This document shows, one piece after another, positions 7,960 to 17,700 of a stretch of 64,000 bases of DNA. The notes beneath the pieces are model-generated. The model was not told where the DNA came from. It worked only from the letters and a program-made list of their open reading frames with translations, and did not search any database. Location of the stretch: assembly GCF_002355595.1 (NCBI RefSeq), contig NZ_AP017422.1, positions 3,906,001 to 3,970,000 on the forward strand, read 5' to 3'. Position 1 is the first letter of the stretch; every line of letters begins with the position of its first letter. The position numbers and the translations under genes were made by a program. This stretch comes from Filimonas lacunae. GTDB taxonomy: Bacteria; Bacteroidota; Bacteroidia; Chitinophagales; Chitinophagaceae.

Positions 7960-9663
7960 TTACCGCGTGCCTGTAACAGGAGTAATACCTCTGCCATAAG
8001 ACTTAAATTGTACAAACCCATCTTTATATCCAATTACATTTCCATCTTTATTGGAAAGCATCTGGTATTCAAACGGAAGCACTACTTTGTTTTCGTAAGT
8101 AGTAAGCACGCCATACTTTCCGCTCTTTTTAGCTATTACCAGAAAAGTGCTCAGATAGTCCAGATCTTCATATTCAAAAGGAATCAGCGCTTTACTTTCA
8201 GAACTGGCATCTGCCTTCTGTTCCACCATACCATATTTTCCTTTTTTAACAGCAATGAACGGAGTTTTATAAGTATTAGACTCGCTATAACGACTGGTTA
8301 CAGAAGGCACCAGGTCGTCATATATTATATCCAGTATCCTTTCACCTGTGTTGGTGCAAACACCCACTTTACCATGTTGCTTTACCAGGAAGTAGTTATT
8401 CCGGTAAGAATTATCAATAGATATGGATTTAATATAATCGAAGTTAACCGGCAGTATCACATTCAATTCGCGCCCCAACAGACCGTACTTATCTTCTTTT
8501 TTCAATAAAAAAGATTTTTCAGTAACAGTAATGGCATTGTATTCCAAAGGCAATACCACTTTACCATTCATGTTAATTAACCCTTTCCTGCCTTTTTGTG
8601 TGGCAACAAGTAATGGATGATAATATATCCTGGTTAAATCGTCATATTCAAATGGAGCAACAACGTTTCCTTCCCGGTTTAGCACTCCATATTTTCCATT
8701 TTTACGAGCAATAAAATAGCTGCTATTGTCTGTGTTGTTGCTTATCCTTTCCAGTTTATCATATTCAAACGGGAACAGGATTTTACCCGTCAGGTCTATT
8801 ACACCAAAGCGACCATTCGTCTCTGCAACAGCAAAATCGTCATAAACATATAAATAGCTATACCAATCTTTAGTTACAGGTTTACCATTAAGCCCCACAA
8901 ACGTATACTTATCATCTTTGGTTACCTTGATATACTCCCTGCTGACAGCGATTTTAGAATATTCAAAAGGCAACACCACTTCTTTGCTTACCACATTAAT
9001 AAGCCCGTACATATCGCCCTGCTGAGCCACAAATAAATGCTTGCCACTGGAAGTGCTTTCCAGGTAGGAATAGTCAAACGGCAGTATCGCTTCCCCGTTC
9101 TCAGAAATAATGCCTGCCTTGTTTTTAATAGTAGCGATATAATAGGTTTGCTCGTCAATAGTAAAACTACTTAAGAGATCATATTTACAAGGTAATACCA
9201 TTTCGCCCCTGGCATTTACAATTCCATATTTACCATTGATGGTAACTGTAGCCGTATTACCTGCGCCGTAAAAGGCAGCGCTAAAGCTTTCAAAAATAAA
9301 AGGCGTCAATTTTTTGCGGCTAGCTGTTTCTATAATAGCATATCGCTTATTATTGTAACTTTCTCCCTTGTATACAATACTGATTCCTTTATCGGCATAA
9401 TTTTCAGAAAGGTAATAAGCGCCATCTTCATCGTTATAGTACCGCGAACCACTTCCACCACCGTACACTCTATTGGCCTGCGCGGGCGCTTCTACAACGG
9501 CGGTTTCCAACATTTCAACAACTGCAGGCGCTTCTTCTTCCTGCAGCACCTGCTTTTGGCTGGCAGTATCACTCTTAGCAGCTTTAGCTGTTTTTTTAAC
9601 TTTTACCTGGGCAGTAGCTCCCAAACCAGCTACCAGTAAAAATGCCACGAATAATTGCTTCAT
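7960..9663 (-). CDS. Exported WG-repeat protein
   Basis: The 567-aa protein has a signal peptide (QLFVAFLLVAGLGATAQ, residues 3-19) and a low-complexity Lys/Ala/Glu segment to about residue 65. About eleven WG (KWG) repeats follow between ~145 and 550. Each has the form GxINxxGKVVLPFEYDxL, preceded by an aromatic or KYG turn. WG repeats are short beta-structural units seen in many Bacteroidota exported proteins; their function is generally unknown, though a ligand-binding or scaffold role is usually supposed. No T9SS sorting domain or lipobox is visible, so a periplasmic location is most likely. The divergent gap to the nucleoside phosphorylase (227 bp) should contain its promoter. Confidence 0.85.
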   Translation of the reverse strand: MKQLFVAFLLVAGLGATAQVKVKKTAKAAKSDTASQKQVLQEEEAPAVVEMLETAVVEAPAQANRVYGGGSGSRYYNDEDGAYYLSENYADKGISIVYKGESYNNKRYAIIETASRKKLTPFIFESFSAAFYGAGNTATVTINGKYGIVNARGEMVLPCKYDLLSSFTIDEQTYYIATIKNKAGIISENGEAILPFDYSYLESTSSGKHLFVAQQGDMYGLINVVSKEVVLPFEYSKIAVSREYIKVTKDDKYTFVGLNGKPVTKDWYSYLYVYDDFAVAETNGRFGVIDLTGKILFPFEYDKLERISNNTDNSSYFIARKNGKYGVLNREGNVVAPFEYDDLTRIYYHPLLVATQKGRKGLINMNGKVVLPLEYNAITVTEKSFLLKKEDKYGLLGRELNVILPVNFDYIKSISIDNSYRNNYFLVKQHGKVGVCTNTGERILDIIYDDLVPSVTSRYSESNTYKTPFIAVKKGKYGMVEQKADASSESKALIPFEYEDLDYLSTFLVIAKKSGKYGVLTTYENKVVLPFEYQMLSNKDGNVIGYKDGFVQFKSYGRGITPVTGTR

Positions 9664-9890
9664 TAAGGGTTTATTTGTCGGTTAACAGTTGTTTTACAGC
9701 CGCTAAATTAGTGTTTAGATATATATAAGTAACACATATCTAATTGCCCGGAAGCATGGTGGACATTAATAAAATGTTACCAGGCCTGCCTTATATTCCT
9801 GTATCCCACTCTATTAATCCTACCTGAACGGTAAATACCTGTTCTTTTTAACACGTAAACCCCGACTTTTGTATCCTCAAAACCAGTTTT

Positions 9891-10760
9891 ATGAGTGTAA
9901 TACCTGAAAGTGAACTGATTATCAATAGTCGCGGAGCTGTTTACCACCTGGATGTAAAGCCGGAGGAACTGGCTCCTACCGTTATTACAGTAGGTGATCC
10001 GGACAGGGTGGAGCAAATTAGCAAGCACTTTGATTCCGTAGAAGTGAAAAGACAACACCGTGAGTTTATTACACATACCGGTTTTATAGGTAAAAAACGT
10101 ATTTCGGTAGTATCAACCGGCATTGGCCCGGATAACATTGATATTGTACTGAACGAGCTGGACGCCCTGGCCAATATTGATTTTGCCAGCCGTACCATCA
10201 AACCCGAGCTTACCTCCCTGCAAATATTTCGCATAGGCACCAGCGGCTCGCTGCAGGCGCATATTGAAGTAGACAGTTTTGTAGCGGGGACACATGGCAT
10301 AGGTATTGACAACCTGTTGCACTACTACCGCCACGAGAATAATGATGAAGAAAAGCTCTTATTAAGAGAATTTAACGCACATACCCAGCTGGAAGGCCGC
10401 CTGTCGCCCTATATTGCCAGCGCAGCTACCAGCTTACTGAAAAAATTTGTAACAGGCTACCACAATGGAATTACGGTTACCTGTCCCGGATTCTATGGTC
10501 CTCAGGGACGTATTTTGCGTTTAGGACTGGCTAATCCGGAGCTGATTAACCGCCTGACGGAATTTGAGTATGGCAACCACCGAATCAGTAACTTTGAGAT
10601 GGAAACCAGCGCTATTTACGGACTGGGTAAATTGCTGGGACACCAGTGTTTAAGTTTAAACGTGATTGTAGCCAACAGGGTTACCAAAAAGTTCACCAAA
10701 GACGGTGCTCTTGCAGTACAAAACCTGATAACCAATACACTGGAAATCATTGCTCAATAA
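9891..10760 (+). CDS. Nucleoside phosphorylase, uridine phosphorylase-like
   Basis: The 289-aa enzyme belongs to the PNP/UDP phosphorylase family, which splits nucleosides with phosphate into a free base and ribose-1-phosphate. Visible signatures are the phosphate-binding GDPDRVEQI (from residue 35), a GTSGSLQ motif near 113 and NFEMETSAIY near 237, whose Met-Glu pair normally contacts the ribose. Length and motif layout resemble the longer Bacteroidota uridine phosphorylases, but purine substrates cannot be excluded from sequence alone. It is the first gene of a plus-strand run with dapF (27-bp gap), corA and a Nudix gene, which suggests a housekeeping operon without an obvious single pathway. 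Confidence 0.85.
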   Translation: MSVIPESELIINSRGAVYHLDVKPEELAPTVITVGDPDRVEQISKHFDSVEVKRQHREFITHTGFIGKKRISVVSTGIGPDNIDIVLNELDALANIDFASRTIKPELTSLQIFRIGTSGSLQAHIEVDSFVAGTHGIGIDNLLHYYRHENNDEEKLLLREFNAHTQLEGRLSPYIASAATSLLKKFVTGYHNGITVTCPGFYGPQGRILRLGLANPELINRLTEFEYGNHRISNFEMETSAIYGLGKLLGHQCLSLNVIVANRVTKKFTKDGALAVQNLITNTLEIIAQ

Positions 10761-10787
10761 CTGAATAAGAACAGGAAAAGGATTAGA

Positions 10788-11570
10788 ATGGAACTTCAAT
10801 TTTACAAATACCAGGGTACCGGAAACGATTTTGTAATTATAGATAACCGCGATAACGCTATCAGCCTTACCACCGAGCAGGTGCATAAACTGTGCGACCG
10901 CCGTTTTGGTATTGGAGCGGATGGCCTGATGCTGCTGGGCAGCAAAGAAGGGTATGATTTTGAAATGGTATATTATAATGCTGATGGCCGCGAAAGCAGC
11001 ATGTGTGGCAATGGTGGCCGCTGCCTGGTAAAATTTGCTTACCATATGGGCATTCACAAGGGTAAATACCATTTTATTGCTACAGATGGCCCTCACGATG
11101 CCACTATTGAAGACAACCAATGGGTACATCTGAAAATGAAAGATGTGGACGGCATTAAACAGCATTTTTCCGATTCTATATTAAATACCGGTTCGCCCCA
11201 TTATGTAAAACCTGTAGGAGGTCATAAACTGGATCACTTTAATGTATTTGCAGAAGGTAAAGCCATTCGCTACAACGACACTTACGCCAAAGAAGGCATT
11301 AACGTAAACTTTGTAGAAGAACTGCCTAAAGGAATTTTCGTGCGCACCTACGAACGGGGCGTAGAAGATGAAACCTTAAGCTGCGGCACTGGTGTCACTG
11401 CTTCGGCACTGGTATTTGCGCATAACGACAATGGCTTTAACCGTGTAGAAGTGAAAACACTGGGCGGTCACCTGGCTGTTGAGTTTGACAAAACCGGCGA
11501 GGATACATTCCGTAACATCTGGTTATGCGGCCCTGCTGAATTTGTATTTAAAGGTACTATCAACATATAA
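10788..11570 (+). CDS. dapF: Diaminopimelate epimerase
   Basis: This 260-aa enzyme interconverts LL- and meso-diaminopimelate, the last-but-one step to lysine and the source of the peptidoglycan cross-linking residue. Both catalytic cysteines are present: Cys73 in SSMCGNGGRC and Cys199 in LSCGTGVTAS. The N-terminal FYKYQGTGNDFVII is the usual start of the family, supporting the ATG at 10788. It acts in the cytoplasm. Spacing to the neighbours (27 and 36 bp) suggests co-transcription with the phosphorylase and corA. Confidence 0.97.
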   Translation: MELQFYKYQGTGNDFVIIDNRDNAISLTTEQVHKLCDRRFGIGADGLMLLGSKEGYDFEMVYYNADGRESSMCGNGGRCLVKFAYHMGIHKGKYHFIATDGPHDATIEDNQWVHLKMKDVDGIKQHFSDSILNTGSPHYVKPVGGHKLDHFNVFAEGKAIRYNDTYAKEGINVNFVEELPKGIFVRTYERGVEDETLSCGTGVTASALVFAHNDNGFNRVEVKTLGGHLAVEFDKTGEDTFRNIWLCGPAEFVFKGTINI

Positions 11571-11606
11571 AATTTATCCGGCTTATTATATCCCCTTCAC
11601 CTTCCC

Positions 11607-12545
11607 ATGATTCAATACTTTAAGAATATTAACAGCCAAACGGTTGAGATAGACAAACCAGAAGACGGCTCCTGGGTAAACCTGGTACCTCCTTTCAAAG
11701 AAGAGGAGTTTATTGGTTTAGGTGAGTCTATGGATATTCCGATTGAGTTTTTGCGGGATTCGCTGGATATAGATGAAAAGTCGCGGTATGAGGTGGCAGA
11801 CAATGTACGCTTCATTGTTATCAAAACGCCAACCGAGAATAATTCCTTTAATGATAGTGATGCTTATTACATTACTATCCCTATTTGTATTATCCTTACC
11901 CACAACCATATTGTTACAGTAAACTCTTTTGATAACGGAGCCATTAAAAAGTTCCTGAACACTTTTCAAAAGCGCCACCCCGACAAGCGCAATATGATGG
12001 TGCTGAAGATATTTGAGAAGATTGTGCAAAACTTCATGGAGTATCTGAAAGAGATGAACCAGAAGCGCAATCAGTTTGAACAACGCTTATATGTAAGCAA
12101 CCGTAACGAGGAGTTGCTGAACCTGATGCGTATTCAAAAAAGCCTTGTGTACTTTGTAACAGCTCTGCGTAGTAATGAGCTGTTGATGATGAAAATGGAA
12201 AGAACCAATTTTCTGGGGCTGAACGAGGAAGAAAGAGAGTTTTTGCAGGATCTGATAGTGGATACCAGCCAGGCGCTTGAGATGGCAAACACTTACACCA
12301 ACATCCTTAGCAGCACTATGGATGCCTTTGCCAGCATTATCAACAACAACCTCAACAATATCATGAAAAGGCTCACGAGCATTACCATTATATTGTCATT
12401 ACCCGCGCTGGTAACCAGTATCTACGGTATGAACGTAGACATCCCCTACCAACACTCGCCCCATGCCTTTTACACACCGGTAATTATATCCATAGCCTTG
12501 TCGGTAATTATCAGCGGGTATTTTATGAAGAAAAAATGGTTTTAA
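11607..12545 (+). CDS. corA: CorA-family magnesium/divalent cation transporter
   Basis: The 312-aa protein has the CorA layout: a long soluble, largely alpha-helical N-terminal domain (to ~250) and two C-terminal membrane helices. The signature GMN sits at residues 274-276 at the end of the first helix (SIYGMNVDIPY). The second helix is near 286-306 and the C-terminus is basic (MKKKWF). CorA pentamers import magnesium, and sometimes cobalt or nickel, across the inner membrane. The Nudix gene starts 3 bp after the stop, implying translational coupling. Confidence 0.95.
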   Translation: MIQYFKNINSQTVEIDKPEDGSWVNLVPPFKEEEFIGLGESMDIPIEFLRDSLDIDEKSRYEVADNVRFIVIKTPTENNSFNDSDAYYITIPICIILTHNHIVTVNSFDNGAIKKFLNTFQKRHPDKRNMMVLKIFEKIVQNFMEYLKEMNQKRNQFEQRLYVSNRNEELLNLMRIQKSLVYFVTALRSNELLMMKMERTNFLGLNEEEREFLQDLIVDTSQALEMANTYTNILSSTMDAFASIINNNLNNIMKRLTSITIILSLPALVTSIYGMNVDIPYQHSPHAFYTPVIISIALSVIISGYFMKKKWF

Positions 12546-12548
12546 CAG

Positions 12549-13010
12549 ATGAAGTTCAACATTAGAGTTTACGGCATTTTAACAGACGACAACCACCGCA
12601 TATTACTGGCTGATGAATTTATAAGAGGTGCTTATATCACTAAATTTCCCGGTGGTGGACTGGAGTTTGGAGAAGGCACCCGCGACTGTCTGAAACGCGA
12701 ATTTCAGGAAGAAACCGGCTTAGATGTTACCATTGGTGATCACATTTATACCACCGACTTTTACCAGATATCTGCCTTTAATAATGTAGATCAGATCATC
12801 TGTATTTACTACTTCGTGAAATCGAACGAGCCTATTAATATAGTTACCCATACCACTCCGTTTGCTTTCACCCCGGAACAAACAGCCGATAAAACCACCG
12901 AGTGCGAAGTCTTCCGCTGGATTAACTGGGCCGATTTACAAAACGAAACAGTAACACTTCCTATAGATAAAGTGGTAGCGGATATTTTGAAGCAATTACC
13001 ACCACGTTAA
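12549..13010 (+). CDS. Nudix hydrolase
   Basis: The 153-aa protein contains a complete Nudix box at about residues 37-59 (GGLEFGE, then REFQEETGL), matching Gx5Ex7REUxEExGU. Nudix enzymes hydrolyse nucleoside diphosphates linked to another group, often cleaning damaged nucleotides or trimming cofactors. The substrate cannot be decided here. It starts 3 bp after corA and ends the plus-strand run; a convergent gene lies beyond an imperfect inverted repeat. Confidence 0.9.
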   Translation: MKFNIRVYGILTDDNHRILLADEFIRGAYITKFPGGGLEFGEGTRDCLKREFQEETGLDVTIGDHIYTTDFYQISAFNNVDQIICIYYFVKSNEPINIVTHTTPFAFTPEQTADKTTECEVFRWINWADLQNETVTLPIDKVVADILKQLPPR

Positions 13011-13020
13011 TGTAAGTTAG

Positions 13021-13069
13021 AGCTGGGAGTGATCAGTTCTCATATAAATTGAATTCAGCACTCCCAACT
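13021..13069. terminator. Possible shared terminator hairpin between convergent genes
   Basis: AGCTGGGAGTG (13021-13031) and CACTCCCAACT (13059-13069) pair at 10 of 11 positions around a 27-nt loop. There is no clear T-run on either side, so termination is only a guess; the position between convergent genes supports it. Confidence 0.4.
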
Positions 13070-13081
13070 AAAAGCTCACAA

Positions 13082-13882
13082 CTATCCTGCTGCGGGAATA
13101 TCCCCTGCATTCTCTTGTTGGCCCATTGCGGCCAGCTTCATTTGTTTGGCAGTACCATGGCCCAGGTACTTCTCTATCCGCTTTTCTGCCAGGTAAATAA
13201 CAGGTGTTAACACAATAGCCATGATAAACTTGTAAGTATAATTTACCATACCTATGGCCAGTATCTGCTGCCAGGTGAAGACTCCGGAAAACGCAATAAA
13301 CAATACGATATAGCTGTCTATGAGTTGAGACACCAATGTAGAACCTGTAGCACGCAGCCACATGTGTTTTTCGCCGGTGGCTTTCTTTATCTTATGAAAC
13401 ACGGCCACATCTACCAACTGGCTTATCAGAAAGGCAACCAGGCTGCCTATAATAATACGCATACCCTGCCCGTAAATACCTCCAAAAGCATCCTGCATAT
13501 TGGGTATGCCATTTTTCACATTGGCGCCCAGCCAAAAATCGGCCGGTGGAACATGAATAGCAGTAAAGAACATCAAAAACGCATAGGAAATTAACAGAAC
13601 GGCTGTCCACGAAATACGCTTCACCGCCCTGGGGCCGTAGTATTCATTAACAATATCCGTCATAATAAACTCCAGCGGCCATAATAACACGCCACAGGTA
13701 AGATTGAACGACAGGTTACTTTGACCAAACAAGGTGAAATTAGCAGGGGCAATATGTAACAGCTTTTCCAGCGAAAAAATTTTACCGCCTATACACTCCG
13801 CTATTAACGCATTGGCCACAAAGAAGGCTGTAAAGCCTAAAAACAATTTGGTGGGCTTATCTTTTAAAATCTGATGGATCAT
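13082..13882 (-). CDS. Queuosine precursor transporter (YhhQ family, DUF165)
   Basis: The 266-aa integral membrane protein has about six hydrophobic helices. It shows the family pattern of an acidic/Asn motif after an early helix (PLEFIMTDIVNEYYG) and later LISQLVDVAVFH and LIDSYIVLFIAF. In Escherichia coli YhhQ imports queuosine precursors (preQ0/preQ1) used to modify the wobble base of certain tRNAs. The C-terminal ~25 residues are hydrophilic. Its start overlaps the stop of the upstream small membrane-protein gene by 4 bp (ATGA), so the two are probably translated together. Confidence 0.88.
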   Translation of the reverse strand: MIHQILKDKPTKLFLGFTAFFVANALIAECIGGKIFSLEKLLHIAPANFTLFGQSNLSFNLTCGVLLWPLEFIMTDIVNEYYGPRAVKRISWTAVLLISYAFLMFFTAIHVPPADFWLGANVKNGIPNMQDAFGGIYGQGMRIIIGSLVAFLISQLVDVAVFHKIKKATGEKHMWLRATGSTLVSQLIDSYIVLFIAFSGVFTWQQILAIGMVNYTYKFIMAIVLTPVIYLAEKRIEKYLGHGTAKQMKLAAMGQQENAGDIPAAG

Positions 13883-14157
13883 TTCAATGGGAGGAATATG
13901 ATTTGTAATAAAAGAAAAATGAAGTTAACCAGCCGTAACCATTTAGGTATGGGAACTGCTTTTTTACCGATGAGTAGCCCGCCCGTCCATACATTCACCA
14001 CCAGGTTCATAAAGGGCGCCAGCACCCAGCCCATAATAATCACAAACCCTTTTGTGTCATTACCCGGCAACAGGTCTTTAAACCTGATAAGAACACACAA
14101 AACAAAAAACAGGTTACATAAAAGCGCTACCCGCGACAAAAAAACTAAAATACGCAT
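13879..14157 (-). CDS. Small membrane protein of unknown function
   Basis: The 92-aa product (from ATG 14157; an in-frame ATG at 14178 would add 7 residues) has three probable membrane spans, near residues 3-25, 38-58 and 75-90. Short charged loops separate them (RFKDLLPGNDTKG, GKKAVPIPKW). I do not recognise a family. It overlaps the transporter gene downstream by 4 bp, so it may assist or share regulation with the queuosine-precursor transporter. It is divergent from the YfhO-like gene. Confidence 0.7.
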   Translation of the reverse strand: MRILVFLSRVALLCNLFFVLCVLIRFKDLLPGNDTKGFVIIMGWVLAPFMNLVVNVWTGGLLIGKKAVPIPKWLRLVNFIFLLLQIIFLPLK

Positions 14158-14270
14158 AATAAGGGCCCAAAATACCAATTAATTTGCTCGCCTGCCTTAT
14201 TTTTAGCACCATTATTTCAACAGGTGAATCAAGTATTTTAGCTAGGTTTGCCCATCTCATTAAAATTTAT

Positions 14271-16892
14271 ATGAAGAATTTTCCATGGAAGCGGGTGGTG
14301 CCTCACCTCATTGCTATAGGCGTTTTCCTGCTGGTTACCTTTATTTTTTGCAGGCCGGCATTAGAGCCAGGCAAAACCCTGAACATGTATGATATGCAGC
14401 TGGTGAAGGGGATGCAGCAAAACTTAACCAATCACGTAGAAAAAGACGGCACATCTCCCCTGTGGTTGAGCAGCATGTTTGGTGGCATGCCGGCTTTTGT
14501 GTTAGGCGTTCCTGCTCCTACGCATCTTACAGAGTGGGTACATAAAATAATGACATTGAACCTGCCTGAGCCCTTCCAGTACTTTTTTCTTTGCTGTATC
14601 TGTTTCTATATATTTTGTATGTGCATAGGCGTAAGGCCTTACCTGGCCATTGGCGGCGCACTGGCATTTGCCTTTGCATCCTATGTGCCTATTATCATTT
14701 CTGCAGGTCACATCACCAAAGTATGGGCATTAGCTTACAGCCCTGCCCTGCTCGGTGGCGCACTGATGGTGTATAACAAAAAATACCTGTGGGGCTTTTT
14801 ATTAACTGCCCTGTTTACCATGCAGGAAATTGGCCGTAACCACCAGCAGATAAGCTACTATACCTTCCTGATAATGGGCATTGCTACAATTGCTTATATA
14901 GTGAAGTGGGTAAAAGAAAAAGACCTGAAACATGCTTTTAAAGCAATAGCATTAGTAGCAATAGCCGGTACACTGGGTGTATTAACCAACGCAGTAAACC
15001 TGTTCACTACTTACGATTATGCCAAACATTCTAAACGTGGTGGTCAGCTGATTTTACCGGAAAGGAATAAAGAAACTGCTGATTCAAAAACTACCAAAGA
15101 AGGTTTTACCAAAGGTTTATCGCGCGAGTACGCTTACCAGTGGAGCTACGGCAAACTGGAAACCTTTACCTTAATGTTTCCCGGCGTAATGGGCTACGGC
15201 GCACGAGGCGGCGAACTGAATGAAAATTCACATATAGCTAAAGTTTTAGAAGAAAAAGCCAATTACCCTTCAGACCAGGCGGGGGACTTTGCGAAGTCTT
15301 TCTCCGGTGCTTTATACTGGGGCGATCAGCCTTTTACCGATGGCACCGTTTACCTGGGTGCAGTAGTATGTTTCCTGTTCATATTTGGATTGGTATACGT
15401 AAAAAGCATTCACAAATGGTGGATACTGGGCGCTTCTATACTAGCCATCATCTTATCGTGGGGACACAACTTCCCGGCCTTCAACAATTTTGCGTTTGAC
15501 TACTTCCCATTCTATAATAAGTTCAGGGCACCTACCATGATATTGGTAATTCCGCAGTTACTATTCCCGGTTCTGGGTGTAATGGCTGTGCAGCAACTAC
15601 TGGACTCTACGGAAAGTAAAGCGGAATTATTCAAGCAATGGAAAGTTACCTGTATAGCTACCGGTGCCGTGTTTGCACTGGCGTTGTTCATGTATATGTC
15701 GCTCGACTTTAAAAACGAGAACACACAAAGAACAGCTGAGTTTAACAAGATCATTTCCTCTAACAGCCCTACTGCTCAACAGCAATTACAGGCGCTGAAC
15801 GAAAAATATCCTGCGCAAACAGACAACAGGATGTATGAAAACCTGGTATATCAAAGCAAAGGTAATACGGAAATGGCGCAGGCTATTGTAAAGGCTTTAC
15901 ACCAGGACAGGGCCGCCACTTTTGGAAAAGACATCATGCGTTCACTTCTGTTTATCCTGCCTGTGGCTTTACTAATGGGCCTGTTTATCCAGCAAAGAAT
16001 ATCTGCCAATATCTTACTGGCTGCTATAGGTATCTGTATCATCACCGACCTGTTTTCTATAGACCAGCGTTACCTGGGTGAGGACAGCTATGTAGATGCC
16101 GACCAGCTGTCGAATCAAAACTTCAGTAAATCAGAAGCAGATGCTACCATCCTGGAAGATAAAGAACCAGACTTCCGGGTGTTAAACCTGGCTTCTGGTA
16201 AAGATCCTTACCAGGAATCACTTACATCTTACTACCACAACTCTATTGGCGGTTATAGCCCTGCTAAAATTGGTGCTTATGATGACCTGATCACTTACCA
16301 GCTGGCAGGTCAACCCAATGTACAGGTAATTAACATGCTGAATACTAAATACGTTATTCAGAACAATCCACAAACCAACAAGCCGGTAGCTCAATTAAAC
16401 CCGGGCCGTTTAGGCAATGCCTGGATTGTAAAGGCAGTGAAATTTGTAGATGGACCAGCCAATGAAATGAGGGCGTTAGATCATTTTGATGCCAAAGACA
16501 CAGCAATTGTACAGGATACTTACAAATCGCTGATTCCTCAAAATCTCACTTACGATTCAACCGCTACCATTAAACTGGTGAAGTTTGATAACGACTCGTT
16601 AAGCTACGAAACCAATGCAACAACACCACAGGTGGCTGTGTTAAGTGAAATCTACTACGAAGCAGGCTGGAACATGTATATTGATGGTAAGAAAACAGAC
16701 TATTTCAAAACCAACTACGTGTTACGCGGTATGGTGGTGCCACAAGGCAAGCATACAGTAGAGTTTAAGTTTGAGCCACTGTCGCACAAATACTCTTACG
16801 CTGTTGCTAAATTCTCTAACATCATCATTGTATTGGTGTTCCTGGGAATAGTAGGAAGCGCTATCGTTAAAAAAAGAAAAGCTACTGCATAA
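14271..16892 (+). CDS. YfhO-family multispanning membrane protein
   Basis: The 873-aa protein starts most plausibly at ATG 14271 (MKNFPWKRVVPH), because the open frame upstream to 14184 gives an unlikely leader. It has many hydrophobic helices: one N-terminal helix, a large loop with the MYDMQLVKGMQ and SMFGGMPAF motifs, a dense membrane region to ~600, a soluble beta-rich domain (~620-830), and a last helix followed by KKRKATA. This is the architecture of YfhO (PF09586), proteins related to lipid-linked-sugar glycosyltransferases of the GT-C type. YfhO in Gram-positives glycosylates lipoteichoic acid; here a role in surface glycan or lipid modification is an inference helped by the adjacent glycan locus. 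Confidence 0.85.
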   Translation: MKNFPWKRVVPHLIAIGVFLLVTFIFCRPALEPGKTLNMYDMQLVKGMQQNLTNHVEKDGTSPLWLSSMFGGMPAFVLGVPAPTHLTEWVHKIMTLNLPEPFQYFFLCCICFYIFCMCIGVRPYLAIGGALAFAFASYVPIIISAGHITKVWALAYSPALLGGALMVYNKKYLWGFLLTALFTMQEIGRNHQQISYYTFLIMGIATIAYIVKWVKEKDLKHAFKAIALVAIAGTLGVLTNAVNLFTTYDYAKHSKRGGQLILPERNKETADSKTTKEGFTKGLSREYAYQWSYGKLETFTLMFPGVMGYGARGGELNENSHIAKVLEEKANYPSDQAGDFAKSFSGALYWGDQPFTDGTVYLGAVVCFLFIFGLVYVKSIHKWWILGASILAIILSWGHNFPAFNNFAFDYFPFYNKFRAPTMILVIPQLLFPVLGVMAVQQLLDSTESKAELFKQWKVTCIATGAVFALALFMYMSLDFKNENTQRTAEFNKIISSNSPTAQQQLQALNEKYPAQTDNRMYENLVYQSKGNTEMAQAIVKALHQDRAATFGKDIMRSLLFILPVALLMGLFIQQRISANILLAAIGICIITDLFSIDQRYLGEDSYVDADQLSNQNFSKSEADATILEDKEPDFRVLNLASGKDPYQESLTSYYHNSIGGYSPAKIGAYDDLITYQLAGQPNVQVINMLNTKYVIQNNPQTNKPVAQLNPGRLGNAWIVKAVKFVDGPANEMRALDHFDAKDTAIVQDTYKSLIPQNLTYDSTATIKLVKFDNDSLSYETNATTPQVAVLSEIYYEAGWNMYIDGKKTDYFKTNYVLRGMVVPQGKHTVEFKFEPLSHKYSYAVAKFSNIIIVLVFLGIVGSAIVKKRKATA

Positions 16893-16902
16893 GGCAGTAG
16901 CT
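16880..16902 (+). terminator. Hairpin overlapping the YfhO-like stop codon
   Basis: AGCTACTGC and GCAGTAGCT pair perfectly around ATAAG, which contains the stop codon. The following TCTATATAAC is only weakly T-rich. The stronger hairpin at 16913-16962 lies just downstream. Confidence 0.5.
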
Positions 16903-16912
16903 TCTATATAAC

Positions 16913-16962
16913 AAAAACCCTTTTCAATACCTGTTGTTAAATAGGCTTTGAAAAGGGTTTTT
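16913..16962. terminator. Bidirectional terminator between the YfhO-like gene and the glycosyltransferase operon
   Basis: AAAAACCCTTTTCAA (16913-16927) and its exact complement (16948-16962) form a 15-bp stem with T-runs on both strands. The last codons of the convergent glycosyltransferase lie within the stem and loop. Confidence 0.85.
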
Positions 16963-17695
16963 TAATGATATAACGTATCGCTATAAACAGGTGCCTGATA
17001 AAGTTAGCCACAGCGCCATAATGTTTGCTTAGGATAGCATACCGCTCTTTCCAGGCTTGTTGCTGCCGCTCTTTGGAAGTACCGCCTGTTCTGAATTTAG
17101 CTACAATCACACCAGCATTCACCGTTGTAGCAGCCTGCTTTAAAGTAGTAATCATCCAGTCAATATCAGAAGCTATTTTATATTGTAAATCGTAAGTAGC
17201 TGCAACGGCACGCTTCACCAGGAATGCCTGGTGCGACACCACCATTCCATATTGTAAACTCTTCCAGGTAAGCACAGCCGGTAATTGATGCGGGGTTACT
17301 TCTGAACGCAATCCAATGTCTTTCCCTTCGCCATCCATCACCATTACATCACCATATATCACATCTGCATTACCACCTGCCTGCATCATCTTCTCCAATA
17401 CATCGGGTGCGAAAAAAGCATCATCAGCGTTTAAAAAGAAAACATACTCCCCTGTGGCCATTGCCATGCCTTTGTTCATAGCATCGTACAGTCCCTTATC
17501 TTTTTCACTGATCCAGTGGCTTACTATATCTGTATGGCTTTCGATAATAGCAACAGTATTGTCTTTTGAACCACCATCCACCACTATATATTCTATAGCA
17601 CTGTAAGTTTGTGCTTTTACGCTGGCAATAGTTTGCTCCAGCGTTGCTGCGCCATTATACACTACTGTGATCACTGATATTATTGGCTTGCTCAT
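16937..17695 (-). CDS. Family 2 glycosyltransferase
   Basis: The 252-aa GT-A-fold protein opens with PIISVITVVYNGAATLEQTI, followed by the nucleotide-binding VVDGGSKDNT and the metal-binding-type NADDAFF near residue 90. KDKGLYDAMNKGMAMATGEY is typical of the WfgS/WcaA-like group of GT2 enzymes that add sugars to lipid-linked O-antigen or exopolysaccharide units. No membrane helix is obvious, so it probably works at the cytoplasmic face of the inner membrane. It is the last gene of the five-gene minus-strand operon (5-bp gap from the GT4 gene) and ends in a shared terminator. Confidence 0.9.
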   Translation of the reverse strand: MSKPIISVITVVYNGAATLEQTIASVKAQTYSAIEYIVVDGGSKDNTVAIIESHTDIVSHWISEKDKGLYDAMNKGMAMATGEYVFFLNADDAFFAPDVLEKMMQAGGNADVIYGDVMVMDGEGKDIGLRSEVTPHQLPAVLTWKSLQYGMVVSHQAFLVKRAVAATYDLQYKIASDIDWMITTLKQAATTVNAGVIVAKFRTGGTSKERQQQAWKERYAILSKHYGAVANFIRHLFIAIRYIIKKPFSKPI

Positions 17696-17700
17696 TCCCG

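Noticed and set aside
7951-8508. 185-aa open frame on the plus strand antisense to the WG-repeat gene
   Set aside because: It lies entirely within the well-supported WG-repeat gene and encodes no recognisable domain; it is a reading-frame shadow.
13021-13069. Imperfect 11-bp inverted repeat as a possible integration or attachment site
   Set aside because: It sits between convergent housekeeping genes with no integrase or mobile gene nearby; a terminator role is simpler.
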